In this document: positions 10,037-21,109 of the stretch, piece by piece
Layout: each line of letters starts with the position of its first letter
How positions within the stretch are numbered: the first letter of the stretch is position 1
DNA from: Limnoperna fortunei
Lineage: Eukaryota; Mollusca; Bivalvia; Mytilida; Modiolidae
Direction of reading: 5' to 3'
Assembly: GCA_944474755.1 (NCBI GenBank)
Contig: OX104122.1
Location: 26,873,956-26,937,955, forward strand
DNA: 64,000 nt
Notes under the pieces: generated by a model
What the model was told of the DNA's origin: nothing
The model's input: the letters and a program-made list of their open reading frames with translations, nothing else
Databases searched by the model: none
Position numbers and translations under genes: made by a program

Positions 10037-12577
10037 TTAAGATTGTAAAACTTGTTTCATTTTCTCCCAGAAAACATGGTCGCCGTATGAATCATTTGGA
10101 TACTCTATGTATGACTTAGATTGAACGAGCTCTAAAATATGTAATGGCAGGTCTCGTGGAAGCATCTGTTCCAGAAAGACAAGATACATAATATTTTCAT
10201 TATTTCTGGAGTAAATACTTTCCATTTTTGCCATATTATATTCAAACATGCACCAATAAGATTTGATGTAATTGTTCGACATAATAACAACCGTTTTTCG
10301 GCTGATGTGAATAGCAGATGTGATGTTTACTTGAATGTCATTACCGGGCAAGAAGTCTCTGTTGTGAATGCACAGTTTAAGGCCAATACCTTCAAGGTTT
10401 TTAAGAAATAGTTCGATGACAAAACGACGATCTTCATTTGAGTAGGATATAAAAGCATCGTACTCGTAATTTTGTTCTTCACGATTGGTCGATGTAGGAA
10501 TCGTTCTGTTGTATTTGCTTTTTACCATGTAATAAAGATAACGTAGTTTCCATCGATGTCTGTATAATAAACCAATTACTAAAACTGTGGAGAAGAATAC
10601 TATGCCAATGACTAATCCGACAATAAGCGAAACATAGGAAGAACAGTCTTTTTTCAAAATAGAGTATATTAATTCTGCTTCTGTTATATCTTTCAAATGG
10701 TTTTGTTTAAGCTGGCATAATGTACGGAGAGAATTTCGAAAACGAACTTTTGTGACAGTAATCCACTGGACAAACTCTATTGAGTCGCACGTGCAGAGTA
10801 GCCGATTTCCACTCAAGTCAACTTCAATTGGTGTACTTTGGTTATAGATCCCATCTAATTGATTTCTCATCACATCTCCTATATACGAAATTCTATTATT
10901 TGATAGATCCAACAGTTCTAATTGGCTCATATGACTGACCTCAAATGTAGGATCATCAATCATATTCAAACTAATGTTTAGTGTTTTTAATGACTTTTGG
11001 TAGTGGAAAGACTTGTATGGCAACATGGGTATTCGGTTGTTTGATAAATCCAATGTCTCAAGTTTCGTTATTTTTCTAAATATTTCACCGTCTGAGTCAT
11101 CTGGTAAAACAAACCCAAGTAGATTATCTTGTAAAAAAAGATTTTTCAAAGAACCTAAATTATCGAAGAATTTTGTTGATATCTTCGAACAAAAATTATT
11201 TGATAAATCTAAATGTTTAAGAGTGTCCAAGCCCTCAACCGGTCCAATAAGTGAGTAGAAAAGGTTAAAGCTCAAGTCGGCATATCTCACTTTACTTTGT
11301 GTAAAGAAAATTCTAGGCATTTCGAATCGCATTCTAGAGTTCGTGAAAATAATTTTAATAAGGTTTGGGGGAAGTGGCAGTTTAGCATGTCCTCCAGTTG
11401 TTTTCAGATTAAAATTTGGCATTATTGAATGCGACGAAAGACTTGCTGCATACTTAGGTTCGAAAGACCTTTCATTGCTACACTTTTCATCGACTTTGAA
11501 TGGATCATATACTTCAGGGCTAAAAGAAACATTCAGAATTTGGACAGGTAGAAGAAAAAGAAACGCGGCATAGGATCCTGGAGAAAATTTATTGTCTGCT
11601 ACAGAAATTAATCGCAGAGTTTTGGGGAATTGGCTCATTAAACCTATTTCAAGCAACTGTATTCTATTGCTATCCATATGTAATTCTGATATATTTGTGT
11701 ACTTTAAGTTAATAAGATGATTTTGTTTTACTTCTGTATTTAACTCGTATGTTTGGTGGACTTTATTAACTTTTAGTACACGAATTGAGGTGTGCGGTAA
11801 GTCATACGTGATATTTTCTACTCCGCTAAATTTCAAGCACTTATTATACGATATATCCAGATACGAGAGATTCTTCATGCTACGAAAAGTTCCTTTATAT
11901 ACATAGTTAATTTGACAAGCAGACAAATCGATGCTTTCCAGATGTTGTAAATTTTGGAATGTTTCAGCTGTCATTGTTGTCAACTTGCATTTACCAGAGA
12001 GGCCCGAAATGCTTAAATTCCTAAGGCTGGGAAGATGTTCGAGTCTTTGATTTGATCCATCATTCTGAGTTAAGTCGGCATTTAATGTCGTTAACAGTGG
12101 GACATAAGTAAAGTTAAGACCAAGTGAATCGAACGCATTATTATTTATATCTAAGATCTGCAATCTTGGTATGTTTTTAAATACGTTACTTGCTGTTTTA
12201 CTTATCAAATTGTTATCTATTGAGAGCTCTTGTAGATTGTGCAGACCACAGAATGTTTCCACTGCTATGGTTTGTAGTTGATTATGAGACAAATCCAGCT
12301 TCAAAAGATGTTCGTTGTTGCTAAAGGTGCGATCAGGGATACTGGTTATTTTGTTCCAGCTTAAGTTTAACTCCACAGTGTTATTTGGAATGGATGGTAT
12401 TGTCATAAGATTTTTCTTGGAACAGTCGACCTTATAAACAAGATTGCGATGAATTAGGTAACAGAAACATCTGACTTCAAAGTCGCATTTTTCTTTGGTC
12501 ATCTCGTCTGCTTTAATACATATAGCATTAACTCCTAATATTATCAAAATGAATGTTGTCGTTTTTCTCTGCAACAT
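10037..12577 (-). CDS. Toll-like receptor, copy A (intact, single coding exon)
   Basis: This encodes an 846-residue innate-immune receptor, type I membrane, expected to recognise ligands through its LRR ectodomain and to signal through TIR-TIR contacts with adaptors such as MyD88. Visible parts: hydrophobic signal peptide (residues 1-20); N-terminal cysteine cluster C31, C37, C39, C52; LRRs about 60-590 with repeated LxxLxLxxN; C-terminal cysteine cluster C595, C597, C621, C645; membrane segment about 648-672; TIR domain 704-846 with box 1 YDAFISY (706-712), box 2 RDFLPG (740-745) including the BB-loop proline, and box 3 FW (836-837). The start chosen is the ATG at 12577, because it aligns with the start of copy B and sits 16 bases after a splice acceptor; an upstream in-frame ATG at 12628 lies in the intron. 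A single cysteine cluster before the membrane marks the V-type/single-cluster TLRs. Ligand unknown. Confidence 0.97.
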   Translation of the reverse strand: MLQRKTTTFILIILGVNAICIKADEMTKEKCDFEVRCFCYLIHRNLVYKVDCSKKNLMTIPSIPNNTVELNLSWNKITSIPDRTFSNNEHLLKLDLSHNQLQTIAVETFCGLHNLQELSIDNNLISKTASNVFKNIPRLQILDINNNAFDSLGLNFTYVPLLTTLNADLTQNDGSNQRLEHLPSLRNLSISGLSGKCKLTTMTAETFQNLQHLESIDLSACQINYVYKGTFRSMKNLSYLDISYNKCLKFSGVENITYDLPHTSIRVLKVNKVHQTYELNTEVKQNHLINLKYTNISELHMDSNRIQLLEIGLMSQFPKTLRLISVADNKFSPGSYAAFLFLLPVQILNVSFSPEVYDPFKVDEKCSNERSFEPKYAASLSSHSIMPNFNLKTTGGHAKLPLPPNLIKIIFTNSRMRFEMPRIFFTQSKVRYADLSFNLFYSLIGPVEGLDTLKHLDLSNNFCSKISTKFFDNLGSLKNLFLQDNLLGFVLPDDSDGEIFRKITKLETLDLSNNRIPMLPYKSFHYQKSLKTLNISLNMIDDPTFEVSHMSQLELLDLSNNRISYIGDVMRNQLDGIYNQSTPIEVDLSGNRLLCTCDSIEFVQWITVTKVRFRNSLRTLCQLKQNHLKDITEAELIYSILKKDCSSYVSLIVGLVIGIVFFSTVLVIGLLYRHRWKLRYLYYMVKSKYNRTIPTSTNREEQNYEYDAFISYSNEDRRFVIELFLKNLEGIGLKLCIHNRDFLPGNDIQVNITSAIHISRKTVVIMSNNYIKSYWCMFEYNMAKMESIYSRNNENIMYLVFLEQMLPRDLPLHILELVQSKSYIEYPNDSYGDHVFWEKMKQVLQS

Positions 12578-12595
12578 GTCTGATGTACAAATCCT
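12578..12595 (-). other. 3' splice site and start of coding exon, TLR A
   Basis: Read on the minus strand, ATAAATTGCAG is followed by GATTTGTACATCAGAC and then the ATG. The AG is at 12595-12594, so 16 bases of 5' UTR (12593-12578) precede the start codon. TLR B has a closely similar arrangement (TTAATTACAG, then GATTGGTAAATCAGAAAAC), which supports a real shared intron in the 5' UTR. Confidence 0.7.
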
Positions 12596-13652
12596 GCAAT
12601 TTATAACATAACGGTATGAAATAAACATTTCAAGTATTTACCGATGACCGACTTGCTGTAAATAAAGACATATTACTAGGAATGTATAGCTTAGATGCAT
12701 GTGAAAAGAAATAACAATTAAGCACGTTAATTCTTCAAGATTATTATTGTCTGAGTTTCGGGATGTCACATTAGCTTCATAGGATTGGAACATAGGATGA
12801 TTGCTTGTACACATAACATAATAACAATATCAATTGAATCGATCTAGCAAAGAATTTATAAGCTTTCTACCTAATGCACTTAATCCAACCATTCCGTCAT
12901 TAATTGACCTTAAAATTTCACTTTTACAAATATAAATAGTTTGCCATAAAAAATCGCACGTATTGGAAGGAATAACTGTTTGAATATTAATTGAAATAGT
13001 ATATGTAAAGGCCAAACTGTGATTTATATTCAATTTAACACTGAATTGAATTGATTTCACAATCTGAACGATTGAAAAAACTATCATTTAAATAAAATTT
13101 ATCACGCCAGACGCGTGTCTCGTCTAATCAATACTAATCAGTGGCGCTCAAATTCAAACAATACCAACTTCCAAATAAGTAAGATGTTGTAAAGTTTTAT
13201 TATCAAAATTAAATTCCAAAACATTATATCAAGTCATGCTAGGCAATATACACTTTAAAAACATTAGAATTTTTTTTAATTTCGACAGTAAATTTGGAAA
13301 ATGTCTAAGTTACTAAAAAAATCTATGACATTCAAGTAAAATTAATTTAAATTCAGAAATATTAGATCTTACAAGTCGTATTTATTTAGTTCGTTCAACT
13401 CAAGCGATAGTAACGTATTAGTAAATAGTTAACCTTTTTCATTACATTCTAGAAGACAATTAAATTATTTGTCTAAAGATAATTTGGCTAATTTGCCTTA
13501 ACGCAAATGCAAGACCGAATTTTCACAATGGCAGAAATAAATAAAACGGTTCATACTGCACTTGAATTTGAAATGCTTTGTAAAGCATTCATTTGCATGT
13601 GTGAAATATTAGTATTTAAATGAGATACCTATTTTATATAAACTATCTTTAA
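12594..13652 (-). other. Presumed 5'-UTR intron of TLR A (proximal part)
   Basis: If the first exon is the cassette near 15.07 kb, the intron would span 15067-12594 (2,474 bases). This part shows no gene; an 85-codon frame at 12830-13087 resembles nothing known. Confidence 0.4.
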
Positions 13653-13654
13653 CA

Positions 13655-14745
13655 GACTACAGTACTTGCACAGTAAACGCAACACTACGACTGATTGCTG
13701 ACGGATTTTGGAACGCTGACGAATCGCTGACTGATTTCTGACGAATACTTCCAAAATTATGAATTTGTAATTACCTTGGTATCCGACAGCGAGCATTGCG
13801 ATCAGTGCATTTAGTGAGATCCGTCGTGTAGTTATATGGATAAAGCGGTCAGTTCATTGACGTATAAGAATAACTTAGTAATTTGAAGATGAAACGCATT
13901 TTGCGTCATTTCTATATAAAACATTTAAAATAAAATAAACGCAAGTATTCAAAAGAAAAGTTAATACACGTTTAGTTCCAAAAAATGAAAATATAAAAAA
14001 ACTATTGGTTAAAGCTACATTGTATATAATTAAGCAAATTTCTTTAACTGTTTTCCTTCATGCTTTTTAAAGAGTTTGTTTCTAATATATGTGTGCTAAT
14101 CAAAACAATTAAAATCACCAATTTATTTTGGGGGATTTATATACATGTTAATACCCTACTAAAGATAAAGTAATGACCTTTAATAAAACGTTAGGAGTTT
14201 ATATATTTTCGTTGATGTTTAAACCTCTGTCCATTTAATCATGTGCGTGTCCACAAGTAAGAAGACCACGATCTCGTATTCTATACTTCAGCATTGTGCT
14301 GGTCGTGCCCTGAAAACTCCGTTCGATTTAAGGCATATCAGTAGAAACCAGGTTAATGGGGGTTTTTTTGTAATCCATTATTGATTCTTTTTCATTTTTG
14401 CGACAATAATGGTGGGGACAAAAGCAATGCAGTTTAGTTTTAAAATGAGTTACAGATAGACACGTTTTATGGTACGAAAAAGTAATTTTTAGGTAAAACA
14501 TGCCAGAAATGAGGAAACACAAGTTAATATTTTTATACTTTTAATATTTGCGAGTGAAACGAATTTTCACATTTGAAATATTAATTTCACTGACCGGAAG
14601 TTGAATAGACGGATTAATATGATTAGTCCGAATAAATCCATCAGATCAGTCAAATCGTTCAAAATTGATGGATGGACGGATTGGGAACGATCTGACGGAT
14701 TGAGAGCGATTGGAATGATATGACTGATTGACAAATGATTGCTAG
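13655..14745. mobile_element. GATCAGT/GACGGATT-rich inverted-repeat element, truncated copy
   Basis: The left end (ACAGTACTTGCAC, then GCAACAC, then GACTGATTGCTGACGGATTT) matches the left end of the 2.85 kb element at 42489. The interior (GGCATATCAGTA, then TAATCCATTATTGATTC) and the right subterminal part (ACCGGAAGTTGAAT, GGACGGATTGGGAACGATCT) also match in order. The right terminal repeat itself is missing. The ends are dense in short direct and inverted copies of GATCAGT and GACGGATT. No transposase frame is visible, so it is probably non-autonomous. Confidence 0.75.
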
Positions 14746-14919
14746 GTAGAATAAAAAAGCTATAAAAACACACAACGCTGTAATTTCACACATGTTTTGT
14801 TCTATTTCTAAGAAAAACTGTTTTCTGACACTATATAATAGCTGTTTTATTTAGGTTGCTAGAATGAAAACAACTTAAAGGACTATAAAGAAGAGCTGTT
14901 TTGAATTTCACAATCAATT

Positions 14920-15110
14920 TTAGTGAATTTGGACATTTTGTGGCTCTAACAAAGAGAGTAAATAAACTATAAATTGCATTTCTTAATTCAGCTTTAGCAG
15001 TTTTGTATATAACAAATGCTTTTTGACATCCACTATTTTCATAAAGTAATGATAACACATAACCTACCTCTAACCTTGTTTAAAGCTACTACCTGACGTG
15101 CCATGCTATT
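14920..15110 (-). promoter_or_regulatory. Upstream cassette copy a: candidate first exon/promoter of TLR A
   Basis: One of five same-strand copies (others near 22.3, 29.7, 55.9 and 59.9 kb). Shared landmarks on the plus strand are AACTATAAATTGCATTT, then about 100 bases later ACCTACCTCTAACCTTG and AAGCTACTACC. Read on the minus strand the latter gives GGTTAGAG followed by GTAGGT, a reasonable 5' splice site with the last exon base at 15068. It lies 2.5 kb upstream of the TLR A ATG, and a TLR-side acceptor exists at 12594. Exon identity is inference; a dispersed repeat is the alternative. Confidence 0.4.
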
Positions 15111-15459
15111 ATTGCTAATTTCTAGCTATTTTATTTGATCTTTTCTACTGCGCATGAGAATAATTTATATCTGATGTTAGTTACGATCGTTTTAACACGA
15201 ATTCCGTCACTGTTATCTTTTTGATTAATAGTGCTTAAGAATTGATGTGATAAATGGGTTTACGTTAACTATTGATTTATAAGGGTATTTCAAATCAACG
15301 GTAATATCTTTAAGTTTTTGATGGGATAATTATTTTTCCACAAGTTTTTAAATACCCGGTAGAAACAATTTTTTTGGTAAGACGACGTATTAGATACACA
15401 TTCTATTCGTAGTCGACAGTGTAATATCGTGACATTTTTCATTAAGTAGATTCCTTCCA

Positions 15460-15575
15460 CTGGTAGGGGGTTTATCCGGGTACTCCGGCTTGCTCTCAAC
15501 ATAAAAACTGGGCACCATCATATAGCTGAAAAATGGTTGAAGTGGCGTTAAACACCATTTTAACAAAAAAAAACA
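15460..15575 (+). mobile_element. SINE 3' fragment
   Basis: GGGTACTCCGGCTTGCTCTC, then AAAACTGGGCACCATCATATA, then GTGGCGTTAAACACC are present in the order found in the full-length SINE at 40906-41175. The tRNA-like head is absent. An A-rich tail follows. Confidence 0.8.
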
Positions 15576-16294
15576 AAAAATCTTTTATAAGGAGAGCGTT
15601 TACGAAATATTGGCCTTGGACAAATTTTTCTGAACACGTGAATGCTCCAATTTGTCTTCTAGTCTAGTATTGAAAAGTCGTACGTGCACAAAATCTCACT
15701 CACTTTCTAGATAAAATCACAAAAATGTGAGTCTTTCCAAATTGTCTGAAGTATATATCTTTTTACAAATGTCTAGCAGTGCAAAAAATGATTCCAATCA
15801 AAACAATTTTTAATTCCAAGTAAAATGAAGAATAAACTACAAAAAGTAAAAGACGTTCTTTTTAAATTTCCGATGAATAAGTATTTATAACATAAGGTCT
15901 TATCTGTCGTTTTACATTTAATGTTCTATTTGTTTTATATTCAGAATTGTCGCAACTGTGAAAAAGTAAAAAGTGTCTGATGTTATTATCATTTGTTTTT
16001 ACATGCTTTGGTTTTCATAGTATTTTATTTTAAATGTAGTGTTAAATGCAGTTCCGAAGAAATGGTTCTGACGTTAATAGAACAAGGCACATTAAATTAG
16101 AATGACTGCGAACACCAAAATATATATTATATCCAATTTTGAAAAGGGAATCTTGGTCTAAAATTAGTGTGACTTATGTATTCATCCTCTTTATTTGGAA
16201 ATGCAATAAAGCCGTATAAAGTTACTTTTATAATAGAACACAAATGTTTGAATTATAATATACCTTGTGCAAAAATAAATCTACATACACAGAC
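15576..16294. other. AT-rich intergenic DNA, no feature recognised
   Basis: No gene, repeat or RNA signal could be supported. Confidence 0.5.
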
Positions 16295-16377
<83 letters not shown>

Positions 16378-16381
16378 TTTT
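16295..16381. repeat. (TTTA)n microsatellite
   Basis: About 87 bases of uninterrupted four-base repeat. The apparent LFIYLFIY protein read through it is a translation artefact. Confidence 0.98.
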
Positions 16382-17589
16382 GAACACGACTTCGTATTTA
16401 TAAGCATAGTCTTAAGTTTATGAGATTCCATTTTTAAATGTGACAGAAGTAAAATTTCAAATAACAAAAAAATATTCTTATAAAATCATGTCTGCGATAT
16501 TTGGTAATTTTTTGTAAAAGTATAATATGGTAAATAAGTTATAGAATTGTATTTTTATTTAATATATGCTGTCATATAAAATGGTATTTTGACAATGTGA
16601 TTTTTGTGTGAACATTTTGAAGATTTTTTGTATACATCCCCAGCCTTTGAATGTCCATTTGTGACAGAAACCTGTATATACATGGGTAACATTTAAAAAG
16701 GTTATTTTTATCCCTAATTGTGTCGTTTCATTTCTTTTCTTATCAAGTGATAATGTAAAGAAAATATATATAAGTATTAATTACTATTAATTATGTACAA
16801 GTGTCTTCCTGAGAGTTTGTATACTTGTTGGTAATTATGCTTATTCATATTTAAATTAACATTTATAAATGCGAGTGATACGAATATTCGAATTCGATGT
16901 TGAATAATTGCCTTTGTTTTTCTATTTTTTACACATGTAATATCACGGATTTTACTTTATTCGTGACTATTATGTTAGAAGTTCAATTTCTCTACGTGTT
17001 GTTATGTTACTACAATTTATGCATTAATTGCGGGTTCTTTTGCAACAGAGACAAAATTTACGTTTACCAGGTCTTTAAATATAAAAACATTAATGTTTAA
17101 CCGAACATGAAGTTCCTTTGTTCTTCACGTACTCAAAAGTTATACACAAGTTAAGCGATAGACATGTGGTATATACTTGAAAGACAAACTTGTTCACACT
17201 TAATACACATTTTATATATTTCAAATGTTCCAGGGCGATAATGACTTAAGTGGCCATTTGTACATTTTTCTGTGTTCTGGCATATTAAAATTATAAACAA
17301 TTTTCTATATTGTAATAGGTATCCTATTAACCGGTTCTTTTCTCGTTTTTCTTAATCGACCATTTTTGCATTTGCCACGTGTTACATGTATAAAGTAAAA
17401 ATAATGTATGTGCTTACCTTACAACATCCAGAAATTGGCCACAAAAAGTACTGCTATCACATCATATTAAACATTTACTCGTCATGTTTGACAGGTAACA
17501 CAATAAATCTTCACGTTTATAAATTTTTAAAAAATATTTTTGAATATGTAGTTTTTGGTTTTTGTAACTTCTAAATAACTTGGTATTTT
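16382..17589. other. AT-rich intergenic DNA, no gene recognised
   Basis: Short frames at 16897-17100 and 17386-17574 look like random AT-rich translations. No repeat family was recognised. Confidence 0.45.
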
Positions 17590-17750
17590 TGTCTACTAGT
17601 GATCACCTGCGTGTCCGCACTGAGGTTGTGAGTTTGTGCCACACGTGCTCAATTTCAACCTGAATTGAATATTAATGCCAGTTGATCAAAGATTGGGGTG
17701 GTCACCTGGCTTGCTTCCCTTTGACAAAATCTAAGCCCCACGCTTTATCC
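17590..17750 (+). mobile_element. Degenerate SINE
   Basis: GTCTACTAGTGATCAC, then GTGTCCGCACTGAGGTTGTG and a diverged body correspond to the GTCTACTATTGATCACGTGG...CAACACTGAGATTGCGGG part of the 40906 SINE. The tail domain is hard to recognise. Confidence 0.6.
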
Positions 17751-17757
17751 GTCAACA

Positions 17758-18117
17758 TTTATAGTTTCTGGTTCAATATGCAAAAGTTTCAGTTCCTTGT
17801 TAAACATTCGCAGTTCCTTGTTCAATATTTGATTTTTTAGTTCCTCAAATTTTTGAAAGTTTAGTACTTTTTACTTTTTAAATGTCATCTAAGATATCAA
17901 GGTTATTAAATTTACTACGACAGCTCGGCGGTTCGTCCAATAACAAACAAGCAAAAAAGGAAATAGAAAACATTAATAGTTTCTGGTTCAATATTCAAAA
18001 TTTCAAGTTCCTTGTTAAACATTCGCACTTCCTTGTTCAACTGATTTTTCCGTTTCTCAAATTTTTTGAAAATCTGGTACTCTTTAAATTTCATCTTAGA
18101 TATCAAGGTTATTAAAT
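17758..18117 (+). repeat. Tandem duplication, two units of about 150 bp
   Basis: Unit 1 (17758-17912) and unit 2 (17968-18117) share TTTCTGGTTCAATAT, AGTTCCTTGTTAAACATTCG, CTTCCTTGTTCAA or its variant, TTTTTGAAA and TAGATATCAAGGTTATTAAA. The spacing is about 210 bases. The GATATCAAGG end is shared with the repeat at 7610. The opposed open frames here (17882-18115 and 17915-18151) follow from the repeat and are not called genes. Confidence 0.8.
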
Positions 18118-18840
18118 GAGTTGGTTCATTTTCTATGAATTTTTGCCTCAAATTTAGTGAAATCTAAATCTTCTATATCTTGTATTTGCACTTTTTATCA
18201 TTTTTAATAACCAATCTTTATAAAAATATACTTCTGGATTTTTCTTATGGGTCGTATTCTAGGAAAAATCTACTTCGGGTATCTCAGTTGACGAAATTCG
18301 TGCATTTTAGGTAATTTGTGCACACTTCTCATTAAAAATTATATATGAGCACATCTATCGACAAACTTGAAATTAATCACATGAAATAAACGCTAATATA
18401 TCTTTCTACCGTGAAAAAGTGAAAAGCCTGTGCTCTATATAAACAAAGATGTTCGTAGTTTAAAAATATGCAATCCATAAAATCGCGTATTCTCGTTCGT
18501 ACCGCGATTTTGTTTTTTAGATTTGTCATGGTAACGGAAGTAACGATATGGTCCCAAATAACGACCTCGGCATACGGAGGTTTTTGCTGGAAGTATTATT
18601 TATGCCAAATTGAAAAGGTGTGAACATTATCATTTTTCATGTCTTACTAAGTATTAAAAAAGCATGTTGGTGGTGTTTAAATGTGACAGTCAGTGAGCAT
18701 ACGATTTGCGGTCAGATCAGCGAGATCAGTTGATGAATGCAAACTAACATCTCACGTATTTTGACAAAACCAATCTTCAACCATATTTCCTTAAAGATTG
18801 TCAATTGAACCATTTAAAATTACTCCGATTTTTTTACATA
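18118..18840. other. Intergenic DNA, no feature recognised
   Basis: No gene or repeat was recognised; the last two bases (18839-18840, TA) belong to the target site of the following MITE. Confidence 0.5.
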
Positions 18841-19712
18841 CAGTAAAACTTCGTTAGCTCGAACTCAGATGGCTCGAACACCACCGATTTCTGTTTTTAA
18901 AGTCCCGACAGTTATTTCTATATATGTTTGTACAAAAACCCAAGGTTTTTCGAACACCGATTTATCGAAAACTCGAACTCATTTATAGGTCCCTTTGATA
19001 GTAAACTAATGTAAATTACCATCAATAACTCGAACTAAAATTATAAGGGTCAGTGCGAAACAACTTCCGGTACAACCAATACCGTGGATAACAGAAGCCA
19101 TAACAATTAATACAGGTATGTCAATTAGAAAATAATAGATAATAATTATGTCATGATTGTTGATTAGTTTGAAAAGGCAAATAGACATTAATTGTTTCTT
19201 TAATTGAAAATATGAAATGTACCAAGCGGATTATCAAATCAACGAAAATATTCCAATTAAAAGTCATTTACGCCTTTATTGACAACTGTGGTTAAATTAA
19301 TTTTAAAAACCAAATATTAAAGCTAAAATAATATATAAAAAATGTGTCGGCAATAAATATTTTGTAAATTATTTACTTAATTTAGCTACGATGGATATAC
19401 CGAGTACAAACGGGTTTTTGCGCAATAACGGAAGTAAATAGTAAGCGATGTATAAATTTCAAATTTCACAAACTACTACACCTAAAATAACTTCAAAATT
19501 CATGAAATAAACATCTACATTCAAAACGAATTTTAGTTACCAAAAATACAATACCGCGTGTAGGAAAATTAACGAGCAACTTATAAACAAAATCGGTCAC
19601 GGTACGGATCAGATACATTTCCGACGGTTGTCCAACTTCGGTGGCTCGAACAACCGATAACTCGAACTATTTTTGGCGACCCCAGCGAGTTCGAGTTATC
19701 GAAGTTCTACTG
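18841..19712. mobile_element. pogo/Tigger-type MITE (non-autonomous DNA transposon)
   Basis: The left end CAGTAAAACTTCGTTAGCTC and the reverse complement of the right end CAGTAGAACTTCGATAACTC match at 23 of the first 26 positions. TA flanks both ends (18839-18840 and 19713-19714). CAGT termini with a TA target duplication are characteristic of the pogo branch of Tc1/mariner. Extra internal copies of CTCGAAC lie near both ends. No transposase frame is present, so it needed a transposase in trans. Confidence 0.88.
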
Positions 19713-19714
19713 TA

Positions 19715-20059
19715 CTTTGCGATCGTAATAATTTTGCACAATGCAGTGTTAATGCATGGTATGTAAATGTGCATGGAGGTAAATAATTGCAAAAAGTGTT
19801 ATTCACTTATCTCTCCTTATGTAAGTCTGAATGTATTGGTATTTGGTATGGTGATTTCTTATCATTTTCTCCTCACTTAAATTATACACAAGTAAGCTTA
19901 TAACTAAAATATTATGATACTAGTTCTATTTTGAGAATCACTAAATAAGTCTATGTATTTAACATTTGCAGATAAATACCATTCAAGAAATATGTGCAAG
20001 AAAACAACTTAGAATAAAAAATCTGCAAAATGGGTAGCCAAAGAAGACTTAGATCTTTA
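19715..20059. other. Intergenic DNA, no feature recognised
   Basis: Nothing recognisable between the MITE and the following protein remnant. Confidence 0.5.
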
Positions 20060-20350
20060 ATTCATTCAACTTAATGAAGATCACTTAGAACTTTGACACT
20101 TGGGATTTATCAACTGAAACTTCCAGAATATATAGATGGCGATCCTACCATCTTTCTTCATAAGGAAAGAACAGAATTTCAAGATTCAGTACAGACACGT
20201 TACCTTAAAGCAATACTTTATATGGATAAAATATATTTAGATACAAATGTCCGACTGGCAGGATCTTCTGTAGTAGGTGTTAGTGCTCATGTGGCTGCCA
20301 TAATTTGGTATTTATGTGGTGCATGTGAAATAAGGCATTCTAATTTAATT
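20060..20350 (+). pseudogene. Fragment of a SWIM-like zinc-finger protein (probable transposon-derived)
   Basis: The frame ending at 20353 reads LTLGIYQLKLPEYI near its start and SSVVGVSAHVAAIIWYL near its end. This order resembles a widespread invertebrate family of uncharacterised proteins, many copies of which look transposon-borne, where a CxC...CxH SWIM-type zinc site sits in the segment CAH-xxx-IWYL. Here the CxC pair is not visible and the cysteine of CAH is serine, so zinc binding would be lost. No upstream coding sequence of the family could be followed. The assignment is by memory of the family pattern only. Confidence 0.5.
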
Positions 20351-20479
20351 TAGTTTTTTTTTATCTCTGATGCCAATGATCTTCCTGTGAATATTAAGTA
20401 TTGATTCTTCTGAATCAGCAACAGAGAGTGATAGGAGAGTAAGCATTTGTTTTGTCCTACCATATAGCTCATAGTTAAT

Positions 20480-21090
20480 CTTGATTTGTTTACAACCAAT
20501 ATTAACCCTAAAAAATCTTTAAAGTATTGTAATTGGAATTTACACTCTAAATGTGCATTAATAAGTAAACTTTACCTCAGAAATAAAAGTTGTAAGCCAT
20601 GTCTTGCAATCATTGCATCTGTTTTAATGTTTAATATCTTTATACCAGAAATCTTTGAATTTTGTTTTACAAAATCCCATTCAATAACACTCAAAAATCT
20701 ATGTCTAAATCAGATGTCTATTTATCTGAAACCTTATCTAAATAAAATGTATATGCCATCATATATTGCTGTTTTAAAGTTGTATTGATTGTGTTTAGAA
20801 ATCCATTAATTTTTCTTTCAAAAACGACATTTCTAACCCACTAAAATCGGTTCTGGGTTTAATTGACTTTAAAGAATAAAACCTTTATGCCATTTCTTGC
20901 AATCATATATTATTGTTTTAACATTTTATCGATTGTTTCTAGAAATCCATGATTTATATTGTGAAAATAATCCTTTTTTATGTTTTTAAACATAAAAATT
21001 ATTAAATATGTTGTAATTGGCTTTTTAAACCCATTAATATTAAAACTTACCTAAAATTAAACTTTTATGTCATTTCTTGCAGTCAAATAT
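20480..21090 (+). repeat. Diverged tandem array, about four units
   Basis: A motif resembling ATGCCATTTCTTGCAATCAT followed by TGTTTTAA and then TTGATTGTTTCTAGAAATCC recurs near 20598, 20752, 20887 and 21067, giving a period of about 140-180 bases with strong divergence. Open frames inside it (20486-20788) are AT-rich and unrecognised. Confidence 0.55.
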
Positions 21091-21109
21091 GGCCCTTAGT
21101 GAACCTAGC

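Noticed and set aside
11013..11573. Open frames on the plus strand inside TLR A, and similar ones inside TLR B (51209-51568) and the pseudogene (36424-36681)
   Set aside because: They are antisense shadows of LRR coding sequence and match nothing.
12578..12628. 17-residue N-terminal extension of TLR A from the upstream in-frame ATG
   Set aside because: It crosses a convincing splice acceptor and has no counterpart in TLR B; the signal peptide begins properly at the downstream ATG.
16176..16403. IYLFIYLF proteins at 16176, 23027 and 38779-39098, and the poly-leucine frame at 27102-27422
   Set aside because: Translations of TTTA/TCTA/TTTG and AAT microsatellites.
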